Assembly (NCBI GenBank): GCA_958450325.1
Contig: OY288256.1
Coordinates: 12,417,057-12,481,056, forward strand
Length of the DNA stretch: 64,000 bases
Direction of reading: 5' to 3'
DNA from: Agrostemma githago
Taxonomy: Eukaryota > Streptophyta > Magnoliopsida > Caryophyllales > Caryophyllaceae
In this document: piece after piece, positions 21,838-34,759 of the stretch
Position numbering within the stretch: the stretch's first letter is position 1
Layout of the letters: every line of letters begins with the position of its first letter
The notes under the pieces: generated by a model
What the model was told of the DNA's origin: nothing
Databases searched by the model: none
What the model saw: the letters and a program-made list of their open reading frames with translations, nothing else
Translations under genes and position numbers: made by a program

Positions 21838-23475
21838 TGATGGGAAGGATTTGTCGTGAATCTCAACCGTCAAACAAAATCGACAAACCTAACTAAGGTA
21901 GCTAGGGTAAGTCGGGTCGAATCCACAGGGACGGGAGGTCGGACTAAGGTATGCTACGGTCAAGGACTGTGTTCGAGACAAACTATTCTAAAGGGGGAGG
22001 CTAAGGACTAAACTAGGTCTAAAACTAGGACTACAATCAAAGGAAACGGGCTAGGATTAGGTCGGGGTCAAAGGGGTAAAGGAATGGTCGAGGAAGAACT
22101 AGAGGTGAAGGAGGAAGTAGGGTAATCTAGGTAATGCCCGGGCTCTCGCAACTTAGACTCACCTAGAGGTTCCACCTAAAACCCAACTCGGCGTTACACA
22201 ACACAATCGGGGTTACTAGCACGCTATAGGCCTAGGTCGAATCCGGGCTCTCGCAACTTAGACCGACCTAGGGGTCGTCCTCACCGGGCTCTCGCAACTT
22301 AATGAGGGGACCAAACCCACAAACAACTATCACCCACAAGAGAAAGGCAAGAAAAACAAGCATTCATAACTACTTAGTCATTCAAGCATTTCTACAAACA
22401 TGTGATGTGCATCAAACCAAGAGGAAACCAAATCTTCCACCAACATCTCCAACAATCCCTTAATCATCCCATTAACACCCTAATCACCTTACTAACCCTA
22501 GCAAGAGTCTACTCTAACATATCTAATCTAAAACTAACACTAACAAGATGGATCAACATAGCAATCAATACAAACAAGAAGAAACTAACAAGAACTATGA
22601 ACCATGAATAATAACAAGAACAAAGAATCAAACTTTAATGATAAAACAACGATTAGGAGAAGAGAAAAGAAGATTATACCAAACTAAAGATGAAAGGAAG
22701 AAGGAAACTTGCATAAATGGAAGAATCCCAAAACAAACATCCAAGGTTGTCAAGCTTGGTGAAGATCTTGAAGAATTCCCAAATTACAAGCATTAATCTA
22801 AGATTAACGATAATCTAAAGACTAATCTACACTAATCTATACTAATCTATGCTAAAACTATCTAGGGTTTAGTCTAATATGAAGTGCATCACCTTAACAA
22901 AACAAGGGAAGAGTATATATAGGGTTACAAGTGGAAAGGAGAAGAAAGAAAGGAGTGCGGCCTGAAAAGGGCTCATCCCGTTCGGGATGAGTTGGTCCCA
23001 TTCCGGATGGACCCTTCACAAAACACCTCTCTTTTGTGCACCTCAACCGGTTCCGGTTGAGCTCAACCGGAACCGGTTGAGCCTTGTAGGCCTCCTTTAA
23101 GCTTCTTTCGGTCCCTCCTTGCTTCTCATGGGTTTCTCATCGATTCTCGGGACTCGGGATTGGGTCTCGGAGGCTCGGGACTCGGGATCGGGTCTCGGAG
23201 GCTCGGGACTCGGGATCGGGTCTCGGAGGCTCGGGATTGGGTCCCAAGGTCTCGGGGTCGATTCCAAGGCATCGAGTCATCATTCCTTTACTCCGTTGGC
23301 TCTAAAATGTGTATGTATCGAGTCGGAATCGCTCCAAATCTTCCAAATCGGTCTCGGGAACCTGAAACGAACTAAAGGAAGCATAAGAAGCCCATAAACC
23401 GCTCCTAAGGAGCGATTCCACAAGGAAAATGGGACCAAAACACTACGAAATAGGCACTACAAACCACACTTATCA
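21838..23475 (-). repeat. 5' LTR of the nested element (1638 bp)
   Basis: Almost identical to 15789-17398. The main difference is a third copy of the 27-28-bp GGGACTCGGGATCGGGTCTC repeat (about 23145-23235), which accounts for the 28-bp length difference. Confidence 0.93.
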
Positions 23476-25309
23476 CTTAAGCAGCCTGAAGGATTGGAAG
23501 ATCAATTTTTTGTACGTACACAGTGCTTCAGGGTGGCGGATTCCTAGGCACTTTAGGAATCACGTTCACACCCGCATGGAAACTCGTGAAGAGTACCATC
23601 CAGGCGTTGGGGGGAAAGCCCTGGAGGTAAAACTGAGCAAGAAAGAAGAGAAACTATTCGAGAAGTTCGAGGTTATTGTTGACAAGCCTGGCGCTAGTGG
23701 CCCTGCCTTCTGGCTCCCTCACGCGGAGCTCATAGCCACAGATGAATATCTGGCCCCAATGGGCCTGATCCCTGGCCTTGGAGAAGGTAGTTTAGGGGTT
23801 TTTACCGGCATGATTTTTTTGAGACTTCTATCTCTTTTTCTTGACCAATTACTCTTTCACCCTGCAGGTTCCACCTCTCGCCTTTGGTCAAGAAAGCAGA
23901 TAAGAAGGCTTGGTTTGACCGAAGAATTTGTTATTGTTTCGGAGCGTCCCTTTCTTCCTTCAACTTTTAAGAGAAGGGAGAAGAGTCTGATGAAGTTCGT
24001 GAAGGGTCTCACTGCTAATCGAAGACTCCCCCTTCCTCCGCGGTTACAGCCAGCAAAACCGGCGGCCTCTCCCTCTGGTGTCCAGGGTGGGGAGGCGGAG
24101 GTTACCTCAGAGGCCACCCCCTCCTCTGTCTGTAAGCAGGGTGATTCTTCTGCTGGGACCCATATCTCACAGGGTTCACGTTCTGCGGATTCCGAAGAGA
24201 CTGGGGAGAGTGTTCCCTTGGAGTGCAGGAGAAAAAGAAACAGAGAACCTTCGGGGGATGCGCAGGTGGTTGACCTGGAGGCTGACGTTGAGACCCCTCG
24301 AGGCTAAGCGCCCTGCCCGTGACATTCCAGGCACCCTCTTCTCGGAGGAGAATACGGAATTTCATTATACTGCAGGTGATAGCATTGACGTGTCGGGCCT
24401 GCTTTCAGACTCTGGTGCCGTTTTGGCAGATCGTCTCACCAAGTCTGTAACCTCTACTTCCAATCAGGTGATCCAATACATTCAGCGCACCTCTAAGGTG
24501 CTGCAGGCCTCTACTGAGCTGGCGGCTCTCAGCCGCCTGAGCGATGAAGAGCTGGATGTCACTCCTGAGGCCCCCCCTCCTGACCGTTTGGCTATGGTTG
24601 AAAGAGATGTCATCCTGATCAACAATTTGAAGGATAAACTGGCGAAGCAAGAGAGCGAGCTGGAGGAGGCGAAGGGCCAGGCAAATCAGTGGAAGTTTTA
24701 GGGGGAGAATGCTGTAAGGGAGGCGTCCAAGTTGGAGGCAGAATTAAAGGAGAGCAGCCTGGCGATGGAGCGAGCTAAAAAATCCCTGGCTGAGATGGAG
24801 CATGTTAAGAGGAAGTCGGCTGACTTGGAGGAGCGTCTGTCTCAAGCTGAGTTAGACCTCAAGCAGGCCCAGGGTGAATGGCAAAAAGAGAAAGATGCTA
24901 TCTTGGAGGAGACTGAAGCTGCGGTGGACCTGAGCTTTCATAACGGAGCCAATTCCTCCCTGGAGCTTGTTATGGAGGTAATTAGGGAGATGTTCCCTGA
25001 TTTTGACGAGGATGCTTTCCGAAACCTCTATTCTGCCAAGAATGAAGCTCGGGCAACCAGACCGCCTGAGGAGGCTGCTGGTCCCAGCCAGGATGCTCCC
25101 CATACTTAGGCTTTTTTTGTTTTCTTTTTCAATGGGAATTCTAACTTTTGCGCCGAGCCTTGACATGGCCGGCTGCCCTGTAATATTTTGGTTTCGCTGC
25201 TCTTTGGATTTTCATTTTGGTGCTTCTTTGTTAAACAATTTTATTTCTGCATGAATCTGTTATGAATATTTCTTCTTAATTTATGTCTGCTTTTTCCTTT
25301 CTCAAGACA

Positions 25310-25750
25310 TGGCCTGCCCCCCTGCCTGCCCAGAGGCAGGGTGGGGGGTCTGCGTTTTTTATACAAGGTTGGGGGGATTGCCCCCAGTCCTTGTTCATTT
25401 TTGGCGTGCAAAGCCTGGCCTAACCCTAGCTTCTGGTAGAAGTCCAGGGAGCCTGCCCCCTGCCTGCCCAGAGGCAGGGTGGGGGGTCTGCGTTTTTTAT
25501 ACAAGGTTGGGGGGATTGCCCCCAGTCCTTGTTCATTTTTGGCGTGCGAAGCCTGGCCTGACCCTGGCTTCTGGTAGAAGTCCAGGGGGCCTGCCCCCTG
25601 CCTGCCCAGAGGCAGGGTGGGGGTCTGCGTTTTTTATACAAGGTTGGGGGGATTGCCCCCAGTCCTTGTTCGTTTGGCGCGTGGGGCCCGGCCTGACCCT
25701 TGCTTCTGGTCGAAGTCCAGGGGGCCTGCCCCCTGCCTGTCCAGAGGTAG
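25310..25750. repeat. 138-bp tandem repeat between pol and antisense gene 2, copy 1
   Basis: CAGAGGCAGG anchors at 25331, 25469, 25607 and 25742 give periods of 138, 138 and 135. Each unit holds GGCCTGCCCCCTGCCTGCCC and TTTTTTATACAAGGTTGGGG. Open frames across it are artefacts of the repeat. Confidence 0.95.
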
Positions 25751-25998
25751 GTAGAGGGACTTAGAATTTTGTTGGGGGGTCGATTTTCTTTGGTTTTGGC
25801 AACAGGGGCGCCTCCCCTTATTGCCCCCTGCTCGTTTGTGTGTGAAAGTGCGAGCTTAAACAGACAACGAGTATGGATTCAGAGTTTCTTTCATTTCTTT
25901 GCAAAAAAAAATTAACATAAGCGTGGTCGGAGCCGTCGACATTCTATTCTGACCGTCCTCCGCCAGTTTTCTGAAAACGAAATTTACTCAAGACTTGC

Positions 25999-28900
25999 TA
26001 GACATAGTATCTTTTTAGAGTATCGGCATTCCAGTGCGCGCCCAATTCTTGGCCTTCAAGGTTGGCGATTATGTATGTGCCTGGCCTCAAAATCCGGGTT
26101 ACCTGATATGGGCCTTCCCAGTTTGCACTCAGCTTGCCATGCTCTCTTGACCTTCCTACAGCCTGCGTTTTCCTTAAAACCAGGTCGCCTGTCTGGAAGC
26201 TTCTCTTATGTACTTTTTTGTTGTACGCTTTCCTTATTTGCTGCTGGTGGGCGGAGGTCTAGGGCTTCGGTCATTGCCACCTCATTTTCCGCCCTGTCAT
26301 ATTGCAGGGATCGCAGGGAGGGAATTCTTGCTTCGATGGGCAGTAGGGCCTCCGCCCCGTAGACCAGGCCAAAGGGGGTCTGACCCGTGGACTCTTTTCG
26401 AGTTGTCCTGATTGACCAGAGTATACTTGGCAGCTCGTCAGCCCACCTACCTTTAAGGTCGTCTACCATCTTTTTGAGACCGTTCAGGATCTGTTTGTTG
26501 GCAGTCTCCGCCCGTCCATTGGTTTGAGGGTGGCAGACGGCAGAGTAGGCAACTGCGACGCCGTGGCCTTCCAACCAGGCCCTTAGAGGGTCATTATCAA
26601 ATTGCCTTCCATGATCAAACACCAACATTTTTGGCAGGCCGACTCTGGTGATGATATTCCTCCATATCACCTTCCTGACTGCAGGCTCAGTAATGTTTGG
26701 CACTGCTTCGGCTTCTACCCACTTGGTGAAGTAGTCGATTGCTACGATCAAAAATTTTCTACCCCCGGTTGCTACTGCAAAGGTACCCAGTATGTCCATC
26801 CCCCACTGGGCGAAGGGGATGGGGGATAGGATTGGCCTGAGCTCTTGGGCTGGGGCGTGGATGGATGGGGCGAAGAGCTGGCATTTTCTGCACTTCCGAG
26901 TCAAGTCTTTTGCGTCGGCCAGCAGGGTTGGCCAGTAATATCCTGCTCTTAGGGCCTTGTGAGCTAACGACTTCCCTCCTATATGATGACCACATATCCC
27001 TGAATGGATGTCATCCAGGACCTCTGCAGCCTGTCCTGCCCCAGACACTTGAGCAGGGGTGATGAGAATGATTTCTTATATAAATCCTCCCCTATCAGTA
27101 TAAACCACGCAGCTCTTGCTGGCGTCTTCCTCTTTTGTACAGGGTCAGATGGTAAAACTCCGCATTTTTTTAATCGGATGATTGAGGTCATCCAATCCTC
27201 AGGTTCCGCCTCCTCGACAGCGCTGACTGGCTGGCAGGGGGTGGTGGATTTTTCCTGGATGACGTCAACCCAAACTGACCTTCGCATGTCTTGCAGTCTG
27301 GAGCTAGCTAGTTTTGACAAGGCACCCGCCCGGTTGTTCTGGGACCGGGGAATCTGCCTGACTTCATACGACTTTAGGCCCGACAACTCTCGCTTCACCT
27401 TCTCCAGGTACGCGGCCATTGCCTGGTCCCTGGCTTCATACTCTCCATTGATTTGGTTGGCGATCAGTTGGGAGTCTGTCGCCAGGACGATCCGCTCTGC
27501 TCCTGCAGCTTTGGCTAGATTAATGCCTGCAAGTATTGCCTCCTACTCGGCTTCGTTGTTTGATGCTGGGAAAACAAACCTGAGTGCGTGCTCAAAGTCA
27601 GCCCCCTCCGGGCTGGTTAACACGACTCCGGCCCCTGCACCATTAGCCGTGGAAGACCCGTCGGTGTATACCACCCATTCACCGGCAGGCAGGCTGTCTT
27701 CCTCAGAATGGGAGCATTCTGCTAAGAAATCAGCCAGGGCCTGCGCTTTGATAGTTGTTCTAGACTGGTATGTTATTCCTAGTCCACTCAGTTCGATGGC
27801 CCATTTTAACAGCCTCCCTGATTTTTCGAACTTCTCCAGTACTTTCTCTAAAGGTTGGTCCGTCAGCACCACGATAGGGTGCGTGTCAAAGTATGGTCTT
27901 AATTTCCTGGCTGCTATGACAAGTACGTAGGCTACTTTTTCGACCATTGGATAGTTCTTTTCCGCTGTCTCCAGGGCATGACTTACAAAGTATATAGGCT
28001 GATGGGCGCCTGTTTCTTCTCTTAAGATAACTGCGCTTACTGTCGCGTTAGTTACAGTAATGTAGAGGAAGAGTTTCTCCTCTGCCACTGGCCTCGCCAG
28101 GGTGGGGAGTTTCTTCAAATGTTCCTTCAACTGTTCGAAGGCCTCTTTTTGCTCATGCTCCCATTTAAACTGCTTGTTGCCCTTCAACACTTTGAAGAAA
28201 GGGGTCGACTTGTCTGCTGACCTGGCAATGAAGCGTGCCAGGGCAGCCATTCGGCCTGTCAGACGTTGGATGTCCCTTATAGTCCTGGGTTCAGGAAGAT
28301 CTAAGACAGCCGGAACCTTCTCAGGGTTGGCGTCTATCCCTCGGGAGCTGACTAGAAACCCTAAGAATTTACCAGAGCGAACTCCGAACGTGCATTTCTT
28401 TGGATTAAGCTTAGGTGCTCAGGGATGAGAAAGTCTCCTGCAAATCTAACAGGTGTTCATTGTCTCCTTTGCTCTTCACAATAGCGTCGTCGACATAAGC
28501 TTCTAGATTTCTCCCTTTCTGTTTTTCAAAGACTTTGTCGACTAGCCTCTGGTAGGTGGCGCATGCGTTCTTCAGTCTGAATGGCATCATTTTATACATA
28601 TAAGTGCCGGAGCTGGTGATGAAGGCACACTTAACCCTGTCGGGCTGCCAAAGATATATCTGATGGTACCCTGAAAAAGCATCCAGAAAACTCAGTATAG
28701 AGTACCCACTAGTGGCGTCTACTAGCTGGTCTATTCTCAGAAGGGGGTAGCAGTCTTTTGGGCAGGCTTTGTTCAGGTTTGTGAAGTCCACGCAGATCCT
28801 CCATGCACCTGACGACTTCTTAACCATTACGACATTCGCCAGCCATTCAGGGTAGTTGCAGATTTCTATGAAGTCTGCCTTCAAAAGTTTCTTTATTTCT

Positions 28901-30792
28901 TCTTTTATAGCCAAGTCCTTTTCTGCAGACATATTCCTCTTCTTCTGCTTTACAGGGCGAGCCTCCGGGCTCACGTTCAGCCTGTGAACGATGTGAGCCG
29001 GGTCGACTCCCGGCATTTCGTCTGTCGAGTAAGCGAATACATCCTTGTTATCTCTTAGTACTTTGATCAGTTCAGCCTGATAGGACTCTTCCAGGTCAGC
29101 CCCTATGAGGACATGCCTTCCTGGCTCCAGGTCCACCAGCATGTTCTCCCCCCAGGTTCCAGGTGGTCGGATACCTGATGACCGGCTGAGATCTCACCTT
29201 CCCTGCTTGGGGAACTGTCAGCTCTTCTTTTTCCTTTCCTTTCCTTTCACTTTCATGGGTCTGCAGGGCCACGGAGTAGCATTGCCTGGCCGACTCCTGG
29301 TCTCCGTGCACTTTCCCTTCCATGCCAAAATCCGTCACATAGGCTACGGTGAGCGCCCTGATTGATACGGCTGCTTCAATCTCATCCAGGGTGGCCCTGC
29401 CTATCAGGGCATTGTACGCAGACCTTGCATCTACCACAACAAACGATGCCCTGATATTTCTGGCAGAGGTCCCCTCCTCGAATGTCACAGGCAGGTCTAT
29501 AATTCCCATTGGCAGTATGCCTGCCCCGCTGAACCCATACAATGATCCAGGGGCAGGTCTCAGGTGCCTTTTTTCCAGACCCATTTTCTCGAAGGCATCC
29601 TTATATAGCAGGTTCGTGTACGCGCCGGTATCCACCATGCACCTTCGCACGATGTGGTTACTGATCTCCAGGGACAGTACCAAGGGGTCGCTATGGGGAT
29701 ACACTACTCGCCCTGCATCCTCAGGGGTGATGCTCAGCGTCATACCCCTCGGGTTTCCTGCCCTTTCAGCGTAACAGATTTGGTTCTTTAATTCACGAAT
29801 ATACCTCTTCTGGCCTCTTCTGCTGGTTTGGCCCTCTGCATCCCCTGATATCACATGGATTATCAGGCGGTTCTGCGCCGAGCCTTCAGGTTTTTTCAGG
29901 GTTTCCTTCTGGGTTTTATTCCTTGCTGCGTAGTTGGCCAGCCAGCCATTCCTGATTAGCTTCTCGATTTCATCCTTCAGGTGGCGGCACTCTTCGGTAG
30001 TGTGGCCTACGCAATCATGGAATGTACAGAACTTCTTGGGATCCCCCTTTGGGCTGCGTGGTTTGCTTGAACGGTTCCACTTGGCAGTCTCCTTCTCTAG
30101 TTCGAAAATCTCTGCCCTGGACTTGTTGAGGGCGGTATAGCTGTCGAATCTAGGCTGGTAAACTGTGCGCTCTTTCCTGGGGGTATCCCCTTCCTTGACT
30201 CTCTGCTTCCCTGCCACATTCCTGCTGCGTCCACCCTGCAGTCCCCCCTGCTGCCTGGTAGGGCCTGCGGGGGTATCCGGCAGGTGTGAAACTCTTCCTG
30301 CAGCATAAACCCTTCTGCGATTTTTCTGGCCTTGGCCAGAGTTTCTGGCTGGGCCCTGATCATCTGGTTTTTTATCTCTCCGGGGAGCAGGGAGTTAGTT
30401 AGTGCGTACGTTCCTGTCGCATCGTCTATCTCTTTGACTTGTTGGAAGGACAAGTCAAACCTCTTCAGGTACTCCTTGGCAGTCTCACCCTTCCTCTGCC
30501 TGAGGGTCATTAGGTCGAACCGAGTAAGACGACGCCTCTTGTTTCCAGCATATTGATCTAGGAAGGCCTCTGCCAATTCGATGAAAAAACTGATGGACCC
30601 CTGCGGCAAGTCTCTAAACCAACCCTGGGCCAGGCCGACCAGGGTGGTTGGAAAGATCTTGCACCAGACTGCATCGTCGGCATCATACATGCCCATATGA
30701 TTCTCGTACGCAGCTAAGTGGTCCTCCGGGTCAGTCATGCCGTCGAATTTTACAGAGGGCATCTTAATTTTGGGGATTGGGTACCCCTGCAC
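25999..30792 (-). pseudogene. gag-pol: Decayed gag-pol of Retand-like copy 1
   Basis: Minus-strand order: gag core (30792, VKFDGMTDPEDHLAAYENHM), zinc knuckle (FCTFHDCVGHTTEEC), protease (MVDTGAYTNLLY), RT with YVDD (about 28480-29140), RNase H (YTDGSSTANGAG) and integrase (HH-CC motif KCRKCQLFAP, then MDILGTF). It ends at a TAG on the minus strand at 25999-26001. Lesions seen against copy 2: 1-nt loss near 30285 in gag, a deletion of about 10 nt after the RT (near 28412), an in-frame TAG at 27543-27545 replacing Tyr of NNEAEYEA, 1-nt loss near 27045 before the integrase, and loss of about 50 nt near 26240. It cannot encode a functional polyprotein. Confidence 0.92.
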
Positions 30793-30884
30793 TTCTGGAT
30801 GAAGAGGGGTTTTTGTAGGTCTTCATGCCACCTTCGACCTGCTCCCCGTGGAGTGGTAACCGTGATCCCTCCCTCTGTCGGGGG

Positions 30885-33800
30885 TGTAATCCCCTATAAA
30901 TTCTAACGCAATACAGTGGCGGAAACACTTTAGATTTGGGATTAAAACACACTGATGTTCTATATTTTACAGAAAGAACGGTCAGTCAATACAAATGTCA
31001 CTTTTACAAAAGGGCTAAAAATTAAAAATCCTTCAAATGGGTTTACCAATCCATAAATAAACATGATTAAAGCAGAGTAGGATCCATGCCACTCGCTAGC
31101 GCACACCAAACCCCGGAACAAAGAATACCTGTCATGTTATAAACATAACAGCCACAATTCAATGGGGAGCAACTCAGGCAGTTCTCCCAGCCATATTACA
31201 TAATATATAAGCAATAGAAGCATAATATACGAAAATAGATTAAAACTCAAAATATTATATATATCAAAATAGATTCAAAGCCAGAAAACAATTCAGCAGC
31301 CTGACGGCGTCAACACGAATAATGGAATATAAAACCGATGATAAGTACAGCTTTTACTACTAGAGATATGTCAAAACAACACCGAAGTGTAACTTAGTGC
31401 CCACGAAGCGACCCCTAAGCCTCACTGGTTAAGGAACTCCGTGCCCACGAAGCGACTCCTAAGCCCTCTTACCAGACAACTCAAACTATAATAGGACTGC
31501 GTTCAGCGAGGTCTAGCCTAAGTACATGCGCATGACTCCTGAGCATAAACGATACCCAGTTCGACAAACAATGTATCCCTGACGCAAATACACTGACCAT
31601 ATAGCTGATGACAACAAACAACATATCCTAGACTTATATACTGTACATTCTCATTTCCAATGTTATTCCATATTCAACCAATAAATATTTTATCCGAAGA
31701 TATTTTAAATATTCTCAAAATAAACCAATAAATATTGTATCCGAAGATATCTTAAATATTCTCAAAATAGTAACCTTTCAAAGATAGAAACTTTCTTCAA
31801 ATAGTAACTTTCCAAAATAGGTGTTATTATAATTAGAAATCGTTTAACATATGAATTATATAAAATATTTAATATTAGGCCTTGAGACATAAACATTATA
31901 TTTATTAGATAAATATATAATTAATGATTAAAAGTCAAAGAAAGTAAAAATCATAATTATTTCTCAAAAGGTTGGAGTTTAAGTAATTAAAAGAAATAAA
32001 TTACAAATTTACAGATTTTTTAGATTTGCACTGTCTTACTATAAAATTCATAATTAAATCATTAAAAATCAAAACAACGTAAGATTAGTGAGGTTGAAAA
32101 CTTTAAAAGCTTAACTACAACTTTTGTTTCTGGAGAAAATCTAAATTCCTAACTTAAAAGGGGTTTTTATTCGTAGTTTTATAAACTATCAGAATCCGAC
32201 ACCCTATAGTATTTCTTTAATAAAACACGTTTAAAATTTTATTTTAAAACAAATTCAATTAGAAACATTAACTAGACTCTTTAAGTTTAATGTACGTAAA
32301 TTATAAAAATTAAAATCAAAGTTTATCATAGGATTTAAATTAGGTTTTACAACAACTGACAGATTCGCGAACTAATCCGTCACAGTTTCATAAACAATTT
32401 ATTGTGAAGTAAATACTTGGAATTAATTTACGAAATTTAACAGACGTATAATAGACTTAAAATAAACATTAGTCTCTTTTAAAACTTTTTGAAAATAAGA
32501 TCTTTAAACATGAGTAATAATCGTTTAAAAACACTAATCGATTCTGAAACATGCTGTAATTATGTTAAAAACAATAAAACTTTCAATTTGGTTTTTCATA
32601 CTAAAAATCACGAAATTAAGAAATTAATTCTTATTTATACGTTTTAGTCTTGGCCTTATAATAATTTTAGAAGATTCGAAACATATTATCATAATATAGT
32701 TCAAACACGTTTACTAGTATAAGAATTCGATTTTAAAACGATACTACAAGCAACTACAACATATATATCATGCAATACTGAGTCATGCCATCATGTGTTA
32801 CCTTCATCGAGATCCGAGTTAATAAAATAACCGTCTTCATCGGATCTAGCACGATAGCCTACGAAAAATTAAAACATATGGTATTAGAACCATATAAGTT
32901 AATAAAATGTGGAAACGGAACGAGGATAAGAGTAAATAGATTACCCTTGAGATTGAACTGAAAAAGGACGGATTTAAGAATAAGATTGATGAACGAAATA
33001 AGGTAAGCACAGGCTTATTTGTGTGAGAAACAGCAGCAGCACAGCAGCAACGCATCAATGAAGGAAGACTAATAGAAGAGAGGTTGTGTTTGGATGGTTT
33101 ACAAGACGTGAATAAAGAGGAATAGAAGTAGGAAAATTAAGAATGCTATTAAATAATAAGAGTAGTGTTTTGGTTGTATAACACGATAGAAATCGAGGAA
33201 AACTAGGAGTCTCTTGCAACAAAGATTTTAATAGCCACTAGGAGGATAAGAGGAAGGTTAGTCTTCCTAAAAGATAATAATACATGATTAATAAAATTAA
33301 TATAAAGAGTGAACTAAAGTCAACAAATAATTGACTAGCTCCAAAAGACGTTAACATTGGACTCGATTTGGGTCGAAAAATAATTTACGGTGTGATCGAA
33401 ATCATTAGTAAAAATAAATAATTGGCTTACAAATAAATTGGGTTAAAATCGCATAACAAAAGAATTAGACCCAAACTTCGAGATGGGCTAAAATATTATT
33501 TTGTCGTAACATTAAATATTTGGGTCAGGTTCGAAGTTGATAAAAATAATTAGTTGACTCGAGAAATCAAATGGGTCAATCTCGAGTTTAAATAATTGTT
33601 TTCAAGGAAATAGAGTTTCTCGACGAATAAATAGTTTCCAACGAAAAAATGAATTAAATTGATTTCTTGAAAACAAAACGATACTTTTCAATAAAAGTTT
33701 AATAAAATGATTTATCGAGGAAATAATAAAATGTCTTAACGAGTTTCGAGTTGAAAATAGAAATTCGAGGAAAAATAAAGATTTTAGGAATTTAAGGAGA

Positions 33801-34400
33801 AGTCAACGTAAGTCCAATAAGAACTAAAATTAAGGATTACGAGTAAGATCGTAAACAAAATAAAAATACAAATACGAATTTAATTTATAAAAATTAGGGA
33901 GGGCGCAAATTTTTTCGCTTCGATTATTTAAATTTTGACCTATTTTTTCTTAATATTAGTATAACCTTTAATTTATACGATGTTATAGATTGAAAAAAAA
34001 ATAACTTTGTTTTGAATTTTCGTTCCATAAATTTTATCTCATAAATACTTTACTAGCATATATTATAATCATTACGAGCATTTTTTTAACCTAACTCGTT
34101 CTTACTTTTATTATCCCGTACTATATTACGGAGTATAAAACTATTCTAAACATTCGACTTTGAGTGAATATCCGATGACACACATTCGAGTATGTTGGAC
34201 TTCAATAGTCAACAACGATGACTATACACAAAATCAATCTAACGTTTAAAGGGATAAGTCAAGACGAGACAATTCCCGAAAGCACGTACTCTTATCAAGC
34301 TAGAATGAACATTTTGGTATGTGCGCCCCCGTACTAAAACTCATGATATATACCAAACGCTTTCATTAAACGCGCTGTCAGGCGGTTCTCCCCCGCCCCT
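30885..34400 (-). repeat. LTR-like fragment of another retrotransposon, inverted
   Basis: Begins TGTAATCCCCTATAAATT on the plus strand, i.e. the minus strand ends GGGGATTACA, the same terminus as at 7569. Homology to 6945-7569 covers roughly 30885-31550. Minus-strand sequence around 32820-33060 looks like an untranslated leader with splice-like sites. Purine tracts on the minus strand near 34325 (TACGGGGGCGCAC) could be a polypurine tract, but the far LTR end was not found. No gene over 70 codons is credible here. The extent on the right is uncertain. Confidence 0.55.
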
Positions 34401-34705
34401 TTCGTTTTATGATGATGATCAAGACACATATAAATAATTGATATTATAAATGATAGATTGTTGTAATAAAATTTAATATGAATAAAAGAATTAACATTCA
34501 CGATTAAAATTAGTCAGATCAGATTTGCTATTGCGTACACCCGAGAGTGCACCAAAGGTAGCGACAACAAGTTCCGCGTCTTAAAAAAAATAGTCAGAGT
34601 TATCAATAACAATAAAACAAGATAAAAATATTGGTTTATACTATTAAAATGGACAATGTTTAATTGTTTGGGTAAGCAATTTATATATTGTCTACATATT
34701 TGTTT
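34401..34705. other. AT-rich stretch with nothing recognised
   Basis: No ORF, repeat or RNA gene seen. It separates the LTR-like fragment from the minisatellite into which copy 2 inserted. Confidence 0.5.
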
Positions 34706-34759
34706 TAGGAAAAAAGACCGAGAGATATTGAAACATTAAAATAAATTTGAAAATGAAAA
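34706..34759. repeat. Left remnant of the minisatellite used as insertion target
   Basis: GAGAGATATTGAAACATTAA...TTGAAAATGAAAA matches the units of about 66 bp at 46604-46800, on the other side of copy 2. Its last five bases, GAAAA (34755-34759), are the left target-site duplication. Confidence 0.85.

Larger units (their letters stand above)
15784..23480 (-). mobile_element. Nested non-autonomous Athila-like LTR retrotransposon with TSD CTTAA
   Basis: Flanked by CTTAA at 15784-15788 and 23476-23480. The LTRs (15789-17398 and 21838-23475) share TGATGGGAAGG starts and CACTTATCA ends. Sense is minus: the primer binding site and an ORF lie next to the right LTR, the polypurine tract next to the left one. 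The internal region (4.4 kb) encodes one 425-aa protein and no pol, so the element is non-autonomous. LTRs are nearly identical, with few substitutions, so insertion is recent relative to the host copy 1. Confidence 0.93.
15065..25109 (+). pseudogene. Antisense gene 2 of Retand-like copy 1, split by a nested retrotransposon
   Basis: Homologue of the intact two-exon gene at 36913-39249. Exon 1 begins at 15065 (MSRARVLIFGPSS), is interrupted at 15788 inside PVWPPL by the nested element plus its TSD, and resumes at 23476 (SLKDWKINFLYVHSASGWR). An intron with CCTGCAG acceptor follows near 23790-23866. Later lesions include a 1-nt insertion near 24297 (stop after VETP) and a nonsense codon at 24699 where copy 2 has Gln. 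The C-terminal coiled coil continues at 24732-25109. The central block (VPGEKDTVCCPPDGCVAVYHK, FGLRFPLHPFLEE) resembles the Pfam family called putative gypsy-type transposon (Transposase_28, PF04195). It cannot make a full protein. Confidence 0.85.
12895..30884 (-). mobile_element. Retand/Tat-like retrotransposon, copy 1, 5'-truncated and interrupted
   Basis: Sense strand is minus. Present are the 3' LTR (12895-13565), two antisense genes, tandem repeats and a decayed gag-pol up to the gag core at 30792. The order is the same as in the nearly complete copy 2 (34760-46598). The remaining 1.6 kb (gag N-terminus, primer binding site, 5' LTR) is absent, and the sequence switches at 30885 to another LTR. 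A different element (15789-23475) is nested inside. Copy 1 carries many frameshifts and stops, so it is dead and probably older than copy 2. Confidence 0.85.

Noticed and set aside
25309..25764. 151-codon ORF with GVCVFYTRLGGLPP repeats
   Set aside because: Translation of the 138-bp tandem repeat (138 is a multiple of 3), not a gene.
27004..27930. Plus-strand ORF of 308 codons opposite pol
   Set aside because: Shadow of the pol coding strand; the equivalent plus-strand ORF in copy 2 (41127-42002) is likewise explained by codon structure of RNase H/integrase.
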